The notes under the pieces were generated by a model. The model was not told where the DNA came from. It worked only from the letters and a program-made list of their open reading frames with translations, and did no database searches. Below are positions 41,804-51,454 of a DNA stretch of 64,000 nucleotides, in pieces; position 1 is the first letter of the stretch, and each line of letters opens with the position of its first letter. The position numbers and the translations under genes were made by a program. This DNA comes from Haloimpatiens sp042688525. GTDB lineage: Bacteria > Bacillota > Clostridia > Clostridiales > Clostridiaceae. The stretch is from the NCBI RefSeq assembly GCF_042688525.2, contig NZ_JBHWAB010000001.1:3038001-3102000 (forward strand), given 5' to 3'.

Positions 41804-44185
41804 ATGTATAAAAATAATTCTAAAGCATTAATTGTTGATTCGCAAATTGGTAAGAGGAGTGTTGATTCTCTAGGAGCACCAATTTCTGGTGTTAGGATGG
41901 ATGCTTCTAAAGCATATGCACAAATACCATGTTTACTCCAGAAATTTATCAACGACAATGATGAGTCTGCTTGGAATAAAATAAAAAATAAAATCGACTA
42001 TATATATTGTAATATTGGATATGCTCTAGAAGAACTAGATAATGAAACTGATTTTGGTAACAAAGTTCAATCGCAGATAATGTCAGGAAAAAAATTATTA
42101 TTTAAGCCTAACTTGGTCGCTCCAAAAGTTATTGATGAAAACACCCATGGAGAAGGACTTGGTGCTGCTATTTGTACTGAATGGCCTTTAATAGCTTCTT
42201 TAATGAGGTGGTTTCATGACAAACTTGATATAAGCTATTCACAGATGGCAATTGGTGAAGCATCTACAGCTACTTTCATTCTATCATGTATGTATAGTAA
42301 AACTACTGAAAAAAACATTACAACAGAAGCTATTATTGAAGGAAGAAGTAACGATTTCTATGGCGGCTGGGGTTTTTATTTTGTTCGAAAGTACCTAGCA
42401 GAGCATCATCCTGTTTGTCATAGAGATAATCCTATGAACGGCTATGAAGATAGTGTTGCTGGAAGATATTTTCCACCGGGTACAGCTGGTAATAGGCTGA
42501 TGGTCTATGACCTAAACAAAGTTGAAGACGACATTACTAAAGGAAGAACTATATTAGTTCCTGGTGGAAAAAACTTTAATCATATCACTCTTCATAAGGT
42601 AATCATAGGCGGTGACCCAAATGACAAGAATGATTTAATAGAATATCCCGGTTGTATTTTAGTAAATGTTCCTAAACTAAAGATGCATGCACAAGATCTT
42701 ATAACCAATGCTATTAAAAACCTTGGTATCGGTCTTTATCCTTCACAATGTGCCTTGGAAAAGGAGGAAAATGAAACGTCCTGGAAATATGCTTATCCTC
42801 CTACATCAAATCCAAGCTTAAAAGGTAAATTACCACATTCACCATGGGTTTTAAAAATGGATGAAAACACACATCTTCCTATAAGAGATGACAATGGTAA
42901 ATATATTGCTTCTAAAACAGCTGGATTTTCAGGAACACAATCAGATGTTATAAGAGCGGTACAAAACCAAAATATATTTATGATTCATATAGTTGATGCT
43001 ATAAATATGATAAATATAAGTCACGATCCTAATGGCAAGTCTGTGAGAGTTCCAGAAGGATATGTTTTGTCATCTCTTGACTGTGTGGCTCTAGATCTAT
43101 TTTGTGCTAGGTATTGTTTCAAAACTGTTCCAATGCTTAAAGCTCTGAAGCTTAAACAGAAAAACAAATGGGTTACAGAATTTGTTCATGATGTACCTGT
43201 GGCAAAAATTAATGGAACCAATATATCAACTGAATCAGGATATGATTCTCCTCTATTCAGGTATAACCTATATCGTGATGCTGAAGAAAGAGGTGTTGGG
43301 CAACAGAAGTACTATGTTGTAGGCTGGGACAGTTTGACAGAAACGCCATTAGCATCTTTGAGAGGTCATCTTGGCAGAATAGATAATGCAAAATTTTTAG
43401 AGCTAATAACGCAGACCATGTATTATAATCCAACAACATTTATCCATGATTTGCAAAAAACTGCTTTTAGTTATGCAAAAGCTTGTGATTCATTAACTGA
43501 ATCCACTATTTTTAAAAAGCTTATGGATAACTTTGATGAAAATAATGACGGTGTCATAGATTACGACGAGAAGGGTCGTGGCATTGAAACAGCACAATTC
43601 TGTATATTAGCATATGCTGTTGATCTTCAAATAACTATACCATATGGAATGCTGAAAAAAAGTTTTATAGAACCTGTTTATTTACTAAAAAATGGTGATA
43701 AAAATTGGAACCCTGAAGGTCACGATTTTGTTAGGGAATTATGGATTGTAAAAAAAATAGCTCTAGCATATGAAATGTCAAAATCTAAAAGCACTAATAC
43801 AGATCTTTTCTTTCCACAAATGACTTATGGTAAAGGAATGTGGCCTAGTTGGCAGACAGTAACCTATATACTAATTACAAGTGCTTTGTATGGTTCACAG
43901 TCACCTAAGTATGTCAATCTGAACTCTTTATATGGTTTTGTTTTCCAATATGCTGATAAGATTCTAAATGCAGGTGGTTATACTGGAAGTATTGATGAAA
44001 ATATAAGTGTTCCTAATTCTATCAATAAATATTTTGAAGCTGTCTTTAATGGTGCAAATCCCCTAAACTTTAAATTCTATGTTCCAATGGGGTATGAAAG
44101 TTTGGTGGGAGTGAAAATACCAAATGTAGAAGAAACAGATGATCCACAAAAAATCTTATCTGTTCACTTTAAAGAAATATGGTAA
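41804..44185 (+). CDS. Large DUF362-like protein with an EF-hand motif
   Basis: A 793-residue soluble protein. The N-terminal 310 residues resemble DUF362: LLFKPNLVAPK (about 98-108) and ILVNVPKLKMHAQDL then TNAIKNLGIG (about 285-310). Residues 578-589 form a canonical EF-hand loop DENNDGVIDYDE (ligands D, N, D, backbone, D, E). The rest is not recognised. DUF362 proteins are often found with iron-sulphur domains, but I see no ferredoxin motif here. The start is ATG with AGGAGGTTAAATAATTACC upstream. It is followed after 49 bp by an acetoacetate-decarboxylase-like gene with its own ribosome binding site, suggesting one operon. The role is unknown; a metal- or calcium-dependent enzyme is plausible. 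Confidence 0.7.
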   Translation: MYKNNSKALIVDSQIGKRSVDSLGAPISGVRMDASKAYAQIPCLLQKFINDNDESAWNKIKNKIDYIYCNIGYALEELDNETDFGNKVQSQIMSGKKLLFKPNLVAPKVIDENTHGEGLGAAICTEWPLIASLMRWFHDKLDISYSQMAIGEASTATFILSCMYSKTTEKNITTEAIIEGRSNDFYGGWGFYFVRKYLAEHHPVCHRDNPMNGYEDSVAGRYFPPGTAGNRLMVYDLNKVEDDITKGRTILVPGGKNFNHITLHKVIIGGDPNDKNDLIEYPGCILVNVPKLKMHAQDLITNAIKNLGIGLYPSQCALEKEENETSWKYAYPPTSNPSLKGKLPHSPWVLKMDENTHLPIRDDNGKYIASKTAGFSGTQSDVIRAVQNQNIFMIHIVDAINMINISHDPNGKSVRVPEGYVLSSLDCVALDLFCARYCFKTVPMLKALKLKQKNKWVTEFVHDVPVAKINGTNISTESGYDSPLFRYNLYRDAEERGVGQQKYYVVGWDSLTETPLASLRGHLGRIDNAKFLELITQTMYYNPTTFIHDLQKTAFSYAKACDSLTESTIFKKLMDNFDENNDGVIDYDEKGRGIETAQFCILAYAVDLQITIPYGMLKKSFIEPVYLLKNGDKNWNPEGHDFVRELWIVKKIALAYEMSKSKSTNTDLFFPQMTYGKGMWPSWQTVTYILITSALYGSQSPKYVNLNSLYGFVFQYADKILNAGGYTGSIDENISVPNSINKYFEAVFNGANPLNFKFYVPMGYESLVGVKIPNVEETDDPQKILSVHFKEIW

Positions 44186-44212
44186 TAAAATGCAGCCGCT
44201 GCGGAAGTTTAG
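44186..44212. repeat. Small fragment of repeat family 1 (copy J)
   Basis: TAAAATGCAGCCGCTGCGGAA directly follows the DUF362-like stop codon. It corresponds to the AAAATAGCCGCTGCGG block. Confidence 0.5.
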
Positions 44213-44234
44213 TTAAAATAAAAGGAGGATTAAG

Positions 44235-45032
44235 ATGTTTGAATTTGATGATAATAAAGTATACCGTATGCCTCCATTCTTTGGAGGAGATGACTTTGAT
44301 CCTAATACCAAAGCTAACGTTAACGATGTTGTAACAATCAATTTTATTCAAACTACCTGTGGCTCTTGGTTAGCTGACTATCTACCTGAAGGATTCGAAT
44401 TGTTAAGACCAGAATTGATTATTAGCTTCTGTCAATTGAGAGAAGTTGAATTCATGGCTGGATCAAGTTATAATCTAATTCAAGTTGGGGTACCTGCTCG
44501 ATTCAATGGTATCTATGATCAATTAGAAGGAACTTTTCCTTTAGTTATTTGGGAAAATAAAGTTAGACCTATAATTGGAGGAAGAGAAGAAAGTGGTCAG
44601 CCAAAAATTTATGCTGATATAGAAGATCTTCATATATATAAAGAAAAATATTTCACAAATGCTAGCTACGAGGGAAACACATTTCTACGCCTAAAGATGG
44701 TTAAGCCGCAAGTTGTAAGTAACGATGAATTAGAACAAATACAAGCTTCTATGGAAAATTATAATGTCTTTGGTTGGCGTTATATACCAAAGGTTGGTGC
44801 TCCAGGAGCTGATTTGAGTCAACCAATACTTTATCCTCAGAGTGCTCAAATTGAAAATGCCTGGGTAGGAGAAGGAACTGTAAAATGGATAAAACTTAAC
44901 TGGGAGCTAAATGAATATCAATATAGAATTCTTAAGGCACTTTCTCAATTACCTGTAAAAGGTGCTACAAATGTTATGATGACAAAGGGTTCTATTACTA
45001 TGAAGCCTTTTGCAGGACATGTTCTTAAATAG
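44235..45032 (+). CDS. Acetoacetate-decarboxylase-like protein with a changed active site
   Basis: A 265-residue member of the acetoacetate decarboxylase superfamily. VGVPARFNGIYDQLEGTFPL and the following VIWENKVRPIIGGREESG, then QPKIYADIE match the catalytic region of Adc. The lysine that forms the Schiff base is kept (Lys124, in QPK), but the neighbouring lysine that lowers its pKa in Clostridium Adc (PKK) is Ile here. The N-terminal segment is also unlike typical Adc. So decarboxylase activity on acetoacetate is uncertain, and another carbonyl chemistry is possible. It is in tandem with the DUF362-like gene, and has AAAGGAGGATTAAG upstream of its ATG. Confidence 0.8.
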   Translation: MFEFDDNKVYRMPPFFGGDDFDPNTKANVNDVVTINFIQTTCGSWLADYLPEGFELLRPELIISFCQLREVEFMAGSSYNLIQVGVPARFNGIYDQLEGTFPLVIWENKVRPIIGGREESGQPKIYADIEDLHIYKEKYFTNASYEGNTFLRLKMVKPQVVSNDELEQIQASMENYNVFGWRYIPKVGAPGADLSQPILYPQSAQIENAWVGEGTVKWIKLNWELNEYQYRILKALSQLPVKGATNVMMTKGSITMKPFAGHVLK

Positions 45033-45049
45033 TAAGATTTAAACGTATA

Positions 45050-45070
45050 TTAATGAACCGTCCCCTGTTT
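45050..45070. repeat. GGGGACGGTTC-type motif
   Basis: TTAATGAACCGTCCCCTGTTT after the decarboxylase-like gene. On the other strand it reads GGGGACGGTTC, the same motif as in the tandem at 41499-41574. Confidence 0.55.
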
Positions 45071-45091
45071 TCTCTTATCACTTGTCACTAA

Positions 45092-45193
45092 ATTAAATGA
45101 TATCTTGCGTAAGAAACATTTGAACAAAGTTTACAAGTTCTAAGCAAGATATCATTTCCCGCAGCGGCTATTTTTCATCTGCGAAAGTTAAGT
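45092..45193. repeat. Palindromic repeat family 1 (copy K)
   Basis: AAATGATATCTTGC (45095-45108) pairs perfectly with GCAAGATATCATTT (45144-45157). The right end carries CCCGCAGCGGCTATTTTTCA and CTGCGAAAGTTAAG. It ends 2 bp from the argD stop codon. Confidence 0.75.
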
Positions 45194-45195
45194 TA

Positions 45196-46368
45196 CTACT
45201 CAGTAAAATCAGATAACACATCATCAAGGATTGATACACATTTATCTAAATCATCATAAGAAACATTAAGAGGTGGTAGTAATCTCAAAACATCCTTACC
45301 AGCTCCAATTACAAGAAACTTTTTCTCAAAACATTTGGTTATGATTTTTTTAGGATCTATATTAACCCTTAATCCTATAAAAAGTCCTTTTCCACATATT
45401 TCATTTATATATGAGTGTTTTTCTTTTAATTTTTCAAGTTTATCTTTAAAATACTGAGCCTTTTTATCTATTTCAGATATTATTCCGCCGCTAATCAACT
45501 CGTTAATGACTGTTAGAGAAACAGCACAAGCTAAAGGATTTCCACCAAAAGTACTTCCGTGGTCTCCATGAGAAATAACCTGAGCAGCTTTATTATTCGC
45601 AATGACTGCCCCTATAGGAAATCCTCCCCCTAAACCTTTAGCTAAGCATATTACATCTGGAATTACTCCAAACTTCTGATATGCATAAAAAGTACCTAAT
45701 CTTCCTATACCACATTGAACTTCATCAAATATTAAAAGTGCATCATATTCATCACAAAGATTTCTTAATTCTTTTAAGAAATCAATACTTGCCTCAATAA
45801 TGCCGCCTTCACCTTGAACAGGTTCAATTATTACAGCACATGTATTGCTATTTATTTTTTCTTTAATATCATTAATATTATTAAATTGTGCTTCTATAGT
45901 TCCACTAATCAGTGGTTTGAATGACTCTTGATATTTGGGTTGTCCAGTTATAGATAGAGCTCCCATAGTTCTACCATGAAATGAGTTTTTCATATGTATA
46001 ATCAAATTTTTATCTTTTCCACTTTTAACTTTACCATATTTTCTAGCAATCTTCACAGCACCCTCAACAGCTTCTGTCCCACTGTTACAGAAAAATACTT
46101 TATCATGATTACTCAAATCAATAAGTTTTTCTGCAAGTTTATTTTGTTTATCATTATAATATAAATTAGAAATATGAATTAGTGATTTGCTTTGTTCAAA
46201 TAATGTTTTAGTAATTGAAGGATGGCTGTGTCCTAAACAATTCACTGCAACACCAGAAACAAAATCTAGATATTCATTTCCATCAGTATCATATAATTTT
46301 GTTCCAAGACCATTTACAAATTCAACATCGAATCTATTATAAGTATTCATTAAATTGCTTTTTGTCAT
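45196..46368 (-). CDS. argD: Acetylornithine aminotransferase
   Basis: A 390-residue class III PLP aminotransferase that converts N-acetylglutamate semialdehyde to N-acetylornithine. The motifs GVAVNCLGHSHPSI, CNSGTEAVEGAVKIARK and LIFDEVQCGIGRLG, then the PLP lysine in CLAKGLGGGFPIGA are all present. It is the last gene of the arginine operon argC-argJ-carA-carB-argB-argF-argD. The gap to argF is only 20 bp. The stop lies directly against a palindromic repeat that probably forms the 3' end of the transcript. Confidence 0.92.
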   Translation of the reverse strand: MTKSNLMNTYNRFDVEFVNGLGTKLYDTDGNEYLDFVSGVAVNCLGHSHPSITKTLFEQSKSLIHISNLYYNDKQNKLAEKLIDLSNHDKVFFCNSGTEAVEGAVKIARKYGKVKSGKDKNLIIHMKNSFHGRTMGALSITGQPKYQESFKPLISGTIEAQFNNINDIKEKINSNTCAVIIEPVQGEGGIIEASIDFLKELRNLCDEYDALLIFDEVQCGIGRLGTFYAYQKFGVIPDVICLAKGLGGGFPIGAVIANNKAAQVISHGDHGSTFGGNPLACAVSLTVINELISGGIISEIDKKAQYFKDKLEKLKEKHSYINEICGKGLFIGLRVNIDPKKIITKCFEKKFLVIGAGKDVLRLLPPLNVSYDDLDKCVSILDDVLSDFTE

Positions 46369-46388
46369 TTACACTTACCTCCTTTTAA

Positions 46389-47387
46389 CTATCTTCCTAA
46401 TGCAGCTACCATAACTGCTTTGATTGTATGCATTCTATTTTCAGCTTCATCAAATACTATTGATGCTTCACTTTCAAATACTTCATCCGTTACTTCCATT
46501 GCTGTCAATCCAAACTTTTCATAGATTTCCTTACCTACAGTTGTTTTTAAGTCATGGAATGCCGGTAAACAGTGCATAAATTTAGTATTAGGGTTACCCG
46601 TTTTATTCATCATTTCTTTGTTAACCTGATAAGGCTTTAACATATTTATTCTCTTGTTCCAAACTTCTTCTGGTTCTCCCATAGATACCCAAACATCTGT
46701 ATAAATAACATCTGTATCTTTTACACCTTCCAAGACATTGTCTGTTAAAGTTATTTTAGCTCCAGTACTTTTAGCTATTTCTTTACATTTGTAGACTAAC
46801 TCTTCTTCTGGGAATAACTCCTTAGGAGCTAATATTCTGAAATCCATTCCCATTTTAGCAGCTCCAACCATTAAAGAATTACCCATATTATTTCTTCCGT
46901 CTCCAACATAAGTAAATACTACTTTATTTAATGGTTTATCAAAATGCTCTTTAATTGTTAAGAAATCTGCTAAAATTTGAGTTGGATGAAATTCATTGGT
47001 CAGCCCATTCCAAACAGGTACTCCTGAATACTTTGCTAAAGTCTCTACTACCTCTTGTCCAAAACCTCTATACTCAATACCATCATATAATCTTCCTAAA
47101 ACCCTTGCAGTATCTGCAATAGATTCTTTTTTACCTATTTGAGTTCCAGTTGGACCTAAATATGTTACATGTGCACCTTGATCTAGAGCCGCAACTTCAA
47201 AAGAACATCTAGTTCTTGTGGATGATTTTTCAAAGATTAAAGCAATATTTTTTCCCTTTAATGTTTTTTGTTCAACTCCTGTATATTTAGCTTCTTTTAA
47301 AGTTTTAGCTAAATCTAACAAGTAGTTTATCTCCTTTTGTGAAAAATCTAATAGTGTTAAAAAGCTTCTGTTTCTTAAATTAAACAT
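46389..47387 (-). CDS. argF: Ornithine carbamoyltransferase
   Basis: A 332-residue enzyme that makes citrulline from ornithine and carbamoyl phosphate. FEKSSTRTRCSFEVAA is the carbamoyl phosphate-binding motif, MHCLPAFHD holds the catalytic Cys, and DVWVSMGEPEE the ornithine-binding Asp/SMG loop. The length is typical of the catabolic/anabolic OTCase family. It is the sixth gene of the operon, 35 bp downstream of argB. AGGAGGATATAAA precedes the ATG. Its place with carAB makes an anabolic role likely. Confidence 0.93.
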   Translation of the reverse strand: MFNLRNRSFLTLLDFSQKEINYLLDLAKTLKEAKYTGVEQKTLKGKNIALIFEKSSTRTRCSFEVAALDQGAHVTYLGPTGTQIGKKESIADTARVLGRLYDGIEYRGFGQEVVETLAKYSGVPVWNGLTNEFHPTQILADFLTIKEHFDKPLNKVVFTYVGDGRNNMGNSLMVGAAKMGMDFRILAPKELFPEEELVYKCKEIAKSTGAKITLTDNVLEGVKDTDVIYTDVWVSMGEPEEVWNKRINMLKPYQVNKEMMNKTGNPNTKFMHCLPAFHDLKTTVGKEIYEKFGLTAMEVTDEVFESEASIVFDEAENRMHTIKAVMVAALGR

Positions 47388-47422
47388 TTTATATCCTCCT
47401 ATCTAAAAACTATCCTCAATTT

Positions 47423-48235
47423 CTAATTAGCTACCTTATCAGAAAATATCTCCTTAATTAGTGAGTGTTTTTTCCTTCCGTTTACAAGGTGTACTTTCTT
47501 AGTTCCTCCTTGTACTGCTTCTATACAACACTCCATCTTTGGTATCATTCCACCTGTAATTATATTTTTATTAATATATTCTTTTATTTCATCAATGTTA
47601 ATGGACTTAACAATTGAATTTTTATCATTCATATCAAGATATATACCATCTACATCAGTCATTAGAATCAATTTTTCTGCACCAAGTGCAGCGCTAATAG
47701 CTGATGCAGCATAGTCCGCATTAATGTTATACATTTCTCCTTTGTCATCAAATCCAACAGGAGAAATAACAGGAACATATCCTGAATCTATCAGATTTTT
47801 TAAAAAACTTACATTTATATTTTCCACTTCTCCAACATATCCAATATCGATTTTTTCATTATTATCAAATATTAACTTTTTCTTAGCTGAAATGAGATTA
47901 CTATCTCTGCCGCTTATTCCAATTGCATTTACATTCAATGATGAAAGCATTCCAGAAAGGTCTTTATTCACTTTTCCTGATAAAATCATTTCAACAATTT
48001 CCATAGTATCTTTATCTGTAACTCTTAGTCCCTTTTCAAACTTGCTTTCAATATTAAGCTTTTTTAAGAAGTTAGATATATTAGGACCGCCGCCGTGAAC
48101 AATGACAACGTTCACTCCTGATTTTTTTAATGAAGCTACATCCTCAAGAAAAGCAAGCTTACATTCTTCATCCTTCATTATGCTTCCACCATATTTAATA
48201 ACAATTGTTTTTCCTATAAAATCTTTAACATTCAT
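47423..48235 (-). CDS. argB: Acetylglutamate kinase
   Basis: A 270-residue amino-acid kinase that phosphorylates N-acetylglutamate in the second step of arginine synthesis. Motifs: VIKYGGSIMKD at the start, VIVHGGGPNISNF (substrate glycines), GISGRDSNLI, and LILMTDVDGIYLD near the C-terminus. It is slightly shorter than the usual 290, but all core motifs are present. It lacks the N-terminal helix found in arginine-inhibited hexameric enzymes, so feedback inhibition is less likely, which is inference. It lies between carB and argF. Confidence 0.92.
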   Translation of the reverse strand: MNVKDFIGKTIVIKYGGSIMKDEECKLAFLEDVASLKKSGVNVVIVHGGGPNISNFLKKLNIESKFEKGLRVTDKDTMEIVEMILSGKVNKDLSGMLSSLNVNAIGISGRDSNLISAKKKLIFDNNEKIDIGYVGEVENINVSFLKNLIDSGYVPVISPVGFDDKGEMYNINADYAASAISAALGAEKLILMTDVDGIYLDMNDKNSIVKSINIDEIKEYINKNIITGGMIPKMECCIEAVQGGTKKVHLVNGRKKHSLIKEIFSDKVAN

Positions 48236-48268
48236 TTAAACTCGATTCCTTTCTAAAAGATTTTTGAA

Positions 48269-51200
48269 TTAACCATTTATATATTCAGAGAGAGACTTGT
48301 AATTTACTTTGTTGGGATGGTTTTTAATCTTTATTGCTTTTATGAACACTTCAGCTGTATCAATTGAAGTAAAAACAGGTATTTTAAATTCAGCAGATTT
48401 TCTTCTAATCTTAAAACTATTTGTAGTACTGTCATCTCCTGAAGTAGGAGTGTTGATTATAATATCTATCTGAAATTTTGATATTAACTCCAAGATTTCT
48501 TCAGTATTTAACTTTGTACACTCAATACCTTTCTTCTTTAAATATTCTGAAGTTCCACTGGATGCAAAAATTTCAAATCCCATACTATAATATTTTTCAG
48601 CTATTACTGAACCATCTTTTTTATTAATATCATCTAAAGAAACATAAAGATTACCTTTGCTTGGTATCTTAATACCACATGCAGAAAACCCTTTATAAAC
48701 TGCACTATCAAAATCCTCATCCATACCTAATACTTCACCCGTAGATTTCATTTCAGGGCTTAAAAATATATCTACATCACTTAATTTATCAGTTGAAAAT
48801 ACAGGAATCTTTACAGAGTAGAAGTTCTTATTCTTTAAAAGACCAGTACCAAAAGAAGAATCTTTTAATTTGTTTCCAAGCATGGCATCAACAGCTAATT
48901 TCACCATTGGGACATTTGTAATTTTGCTCAATATTGGTACAGTTCTCGAAGATCTTGGATTGACTTCTATGACATAAAGTTCTTTTCCATCATATACGTA
49001 TTGGATATTTATAAGACCAACTACATTTAATTTAAGTGCTATTTTCTTTGTATATTCTGTAAGCTGCTCTATAACTTCTTCACTTAAAGTAATTGGAGGA
49101 TATACTGTTATACTATCTCCAGAGTGTACCCCTGTTCTTTCTATATGTTCCATTATTCCAGGAATCAAAATATTTTCTCCATCACATACAGCATCAACTT
49201 CTATTTCAGTACCGCAGATATATTTATCTATAAGAATAGAGCCTTCACAGGAAAGATTTACAGCTTCATTCATATATTCAGTCAGAGTAGATTTATCATA
49301 TACTACACGCATGGCTCTTCCACCAATTACATAAGATGGTCTAACAACTACTGGATAAATTATTTCCTCTGAAATTTTATATGCTTCTTCTAAAGATTCG
49401 GCTGCATGACCTTTTGGAGAAGGTATGTTCAACTCTTCAAGAAAATCTCTGAATTTATCTCTATCTTCTGCCGTATCAATTGATTCACTTGATGTACCAA
49501 GGATTTTCACTCCTGCTTCATGAAGTTTTTTAGTAAGATTTATGGAAGTTTGCCCTCCAAATTGAACAATAACTCCATAAGGATTTTCTTTCTTAATAAT
49601 ATTTAAAACATCATCAATGTATAAAGATTCAAAATATAGTTTATCTGAAGTATCAAAATCTGTACTTACAGTTTCAGGATTATTATTAATTATAATTGAC
49701 TGGAAGCCAGCATTTTTTATTGTCCATATACTATGTACACAACAATAATCAAATTCTATTCCTTGACCGATTCTAATGGGACCTGAACCTATAACAATAA
49801 TCTTTTTATCTTTTGAAATATAACTCTCATCCTCTTCTTCATAGCAAGAATAAAAATAAGGGGTTTGTGCATCAAATTCCCCGCTGCATGTATCAACCAT
49901 TTTATAAACAGGATAAATATTATTTTCTTGTCTTATTTTTTTAATAGCTTCCTTCTTTATTCCGCTTAACTTTGAAATCTCATCATCTGTAAATCCCATA
50001 GCTTCAGCTTCTTTAAGAATATCTTTATTAAACACATTATTCTTTAGACTAAATTCCATATCAACAATATTTTTTAATCCACTTAAAAACCATTTATCAA
50101 TTTTAGTCATATCATATAATTCATCAAGGGTAAAATTCCTTCTAATTCCCTCTGCTGCGGCAAATATTCTTTCAGTATCACATTCTTTAATTTTATTCTT
50201 AAGTTCAATATCATTTAATTGCTCAATTGAAGGTAGGTTTAATCCAGTAATATCTCCTTCAAGACATGTTAGAGCTTTTAAAAGAGAAGCTTCAAAACTT
50301 CTTCCTATTGCCATAACTTCACCAGTAGCCTTCATTTGAGTTCCTAATTTTTTTGATGCTTTTTTCAATTTATCAAAAGGCCACTTAGGAATTTTCATAA
50401 CTACATAATCAAGAGCTGGCTCAAAGCAGGCACTAGAACATTCTGTAACATAGTTCTTAAGCTGGTCTAATGTATATCCTAAAGCTATTTTTGCAGCAAT
50501 TTTAGCGATTGGATACCCAGTAGCTTTTGAGGCAAGTGCACTGGATCTGCTAACTCTAGGATTAACTTCGATAACAATATAATCATGACTCTTTGGATCA
50601 AGGGCAAATTGTACATTACATCCCCCTTCAATTTTTAATTCTCTGATTATTTTAATAGCCGATTGTCTAAGCATTTGATATTCATAATTACTTAAAGTTT
50701 GAGATGGGGCTACAACTATACTGTCACCTGTATGAACACCAACTGGATCAATGTTTTCCATGTTACATACAATAATACAATTGTCTTTGCTGTCCCTCAT
50801 AACTTCATATTCGATTTCCTTCCACCCAGCAACACTTTGCTCTAATAATATTTGGCTAATAGGACTTAAATTCAATCCTTTTTCACAAATATTTTTAAAC
50901 TCATCTATATTATCTGCAATACCTCCCCCTGATCCTCCTAAGGTATATGCTGGTCTTATTATTATTGGGAATCCATATTTATCTGCAAAGTTCATACATT
51001 CTTTTATATTTGAGGCTATAGTACTTACAGCCACTGGTTCTTCAATTTCAATCATAAGCTTTTTGAATTCTTCTCTATCTTCAGCTTTTTTTATAGCTTC
51101 ACTGTTTATTCCTAAAAGCTCAATATTATATCTATCTAATATTCCATTTTCTTTTAAATCCATGGCAAGATTTAATGCAGTTTGACCTCCAAATCCAGCT

Positions 51201-51454
51201 AATATTCCATCTGGTTTTTCTTTTTTAATTATTTCTATAGTACTTTCAAGTGTTAAGGGCTGTATATAAACTTTATCTGCAATATTATTATCCGTCATTA
51301 TGGTAGCAGGATTGCTGTTTAAAAGAACAATTTCAATACCTTCTTCTTTTATAGCTTTACATGCCTGTGTTCCAGAATAATCAAACTCTGCAGCTTGTCC
51401 GATAATTATTGGTCCAGACCCAATAATCATTACTTTTTTTATATCACTTTTCAT
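48269..51454 (-). CDS. carB: Carbamoyl-phosphate synthase large subunit
   Basis: A 1061-residue ATP-dependent synthase. The two homologous halves each carry an ATP-grasp domain: the first begins MIIGSGPIIIGQAAEFDYSG, the second IVIGSGPIRIGQGIEFDYCC. Glycine-rich grasp loops (GGSGGGIADN and GGRAMRVVYD) are present, and the last 130 residues form the MGS allosteric domain. It makes carbamoyl phosphate from bicarbonate, ATP and the ammonia delivered by CarA. The start overlaps the carA stop by 4 bp (ATGA), so translation is coupled. It is the fourth gene of the arginine operon, which implies an arginine-regulated form. Confidence 0.95.
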   Translation of the reverse strand: MKSDIKKVMIIGSGPIIIGQAAEFDYSGTQACKAIKEEGIEIVLLNSNPATIMTDNNIADKVYIQPLTLESTIEIIKKEKPDGILAGFGGQTALNLAMDLKENGILDRYNIELLGINSEAIKKAEDREEFKKLMIEIEEPVAVSTIASNIKECMNFADKYGFPIIIRPAYTLGGSGGGIADNIDEFKNICEKGLNLSPISQILLEQSVAGWKEIEYEVMRDSKDNCIIVCNMENIDPVGVHTGDSIVVAPSQTLSNYEYQMLRQSAIKIIRELKIEGGCNVQFALDPKSHDYIVIEVNPRVSRSSALASKATGYPIAKIAAKIALGYTLDQLKNYVTECSSACFEPALDYVVMKIPKWPFDKLKKASKKLGTQMKATGEVMAIGRSFEASLLKALTCLEGDITGLNLPSIEQLNDIELKNKIKECDTERIFAAAEGIRRNFTLDELYDMTKIDKWFLSGLKNIVDMEFSLKNNVFNKDILKEAEAMGFTDDEISKLSGIKKEAIKKIRQENNIYPVYKMVDTCSGEFDAQTPYFYSCYEEEDESYISKDKKIIVIGSGPIRIGQGIEFDYCCVHSIWTIKNAGFQSIIINNNPETVSTDFDTSDKLYFESLYIDDVLNIIKKENPYGVIVQFGGQTSINLTKKLHEAGVKILGTSSESIDTAEDRDKFRDFLEELNIPSPKGHAAESLEEAYKISEEIIYPVVVRPSYVIGGRAMRVVYDKSTLTEYMNEAVNLSCEGSILIDKYICGTEIEVDAVCDGENILIPGIMEHIERTGVHSGDSITVYPPITLSEEVIEQLTEYTKKIALKLNVVGLINIQYVYDGKELYVIEVNPRSSRTVPILSKITNVPMVKLAVDAMLGNKLKDSSFGTGLLKNKNFYSVKIPVFSTDKLSDVDIFLSPEMKSTGEVLGMDEDFDSAVYKGFSACGIKIPSKGNLYVSLDDINKKDGSVIAEKYYSMGFEIFASSGTSEYLKKKGIECTKLNTEEILELISKFQIDIIINTPTSGDDSTTNSFKIRRKSAEFKIPVFTSIDTAEVFIKAIKIKNHPNKVNYKSLSEYING

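Noticed and set aside
44235..45032. Assignment as a classical solvent-forming adc gene
   Set aside because: The lysine pair of Adc is not conserved (PKI rather than PKK), and the neighbour is a DUF362-like gene, not a CoA transferase.
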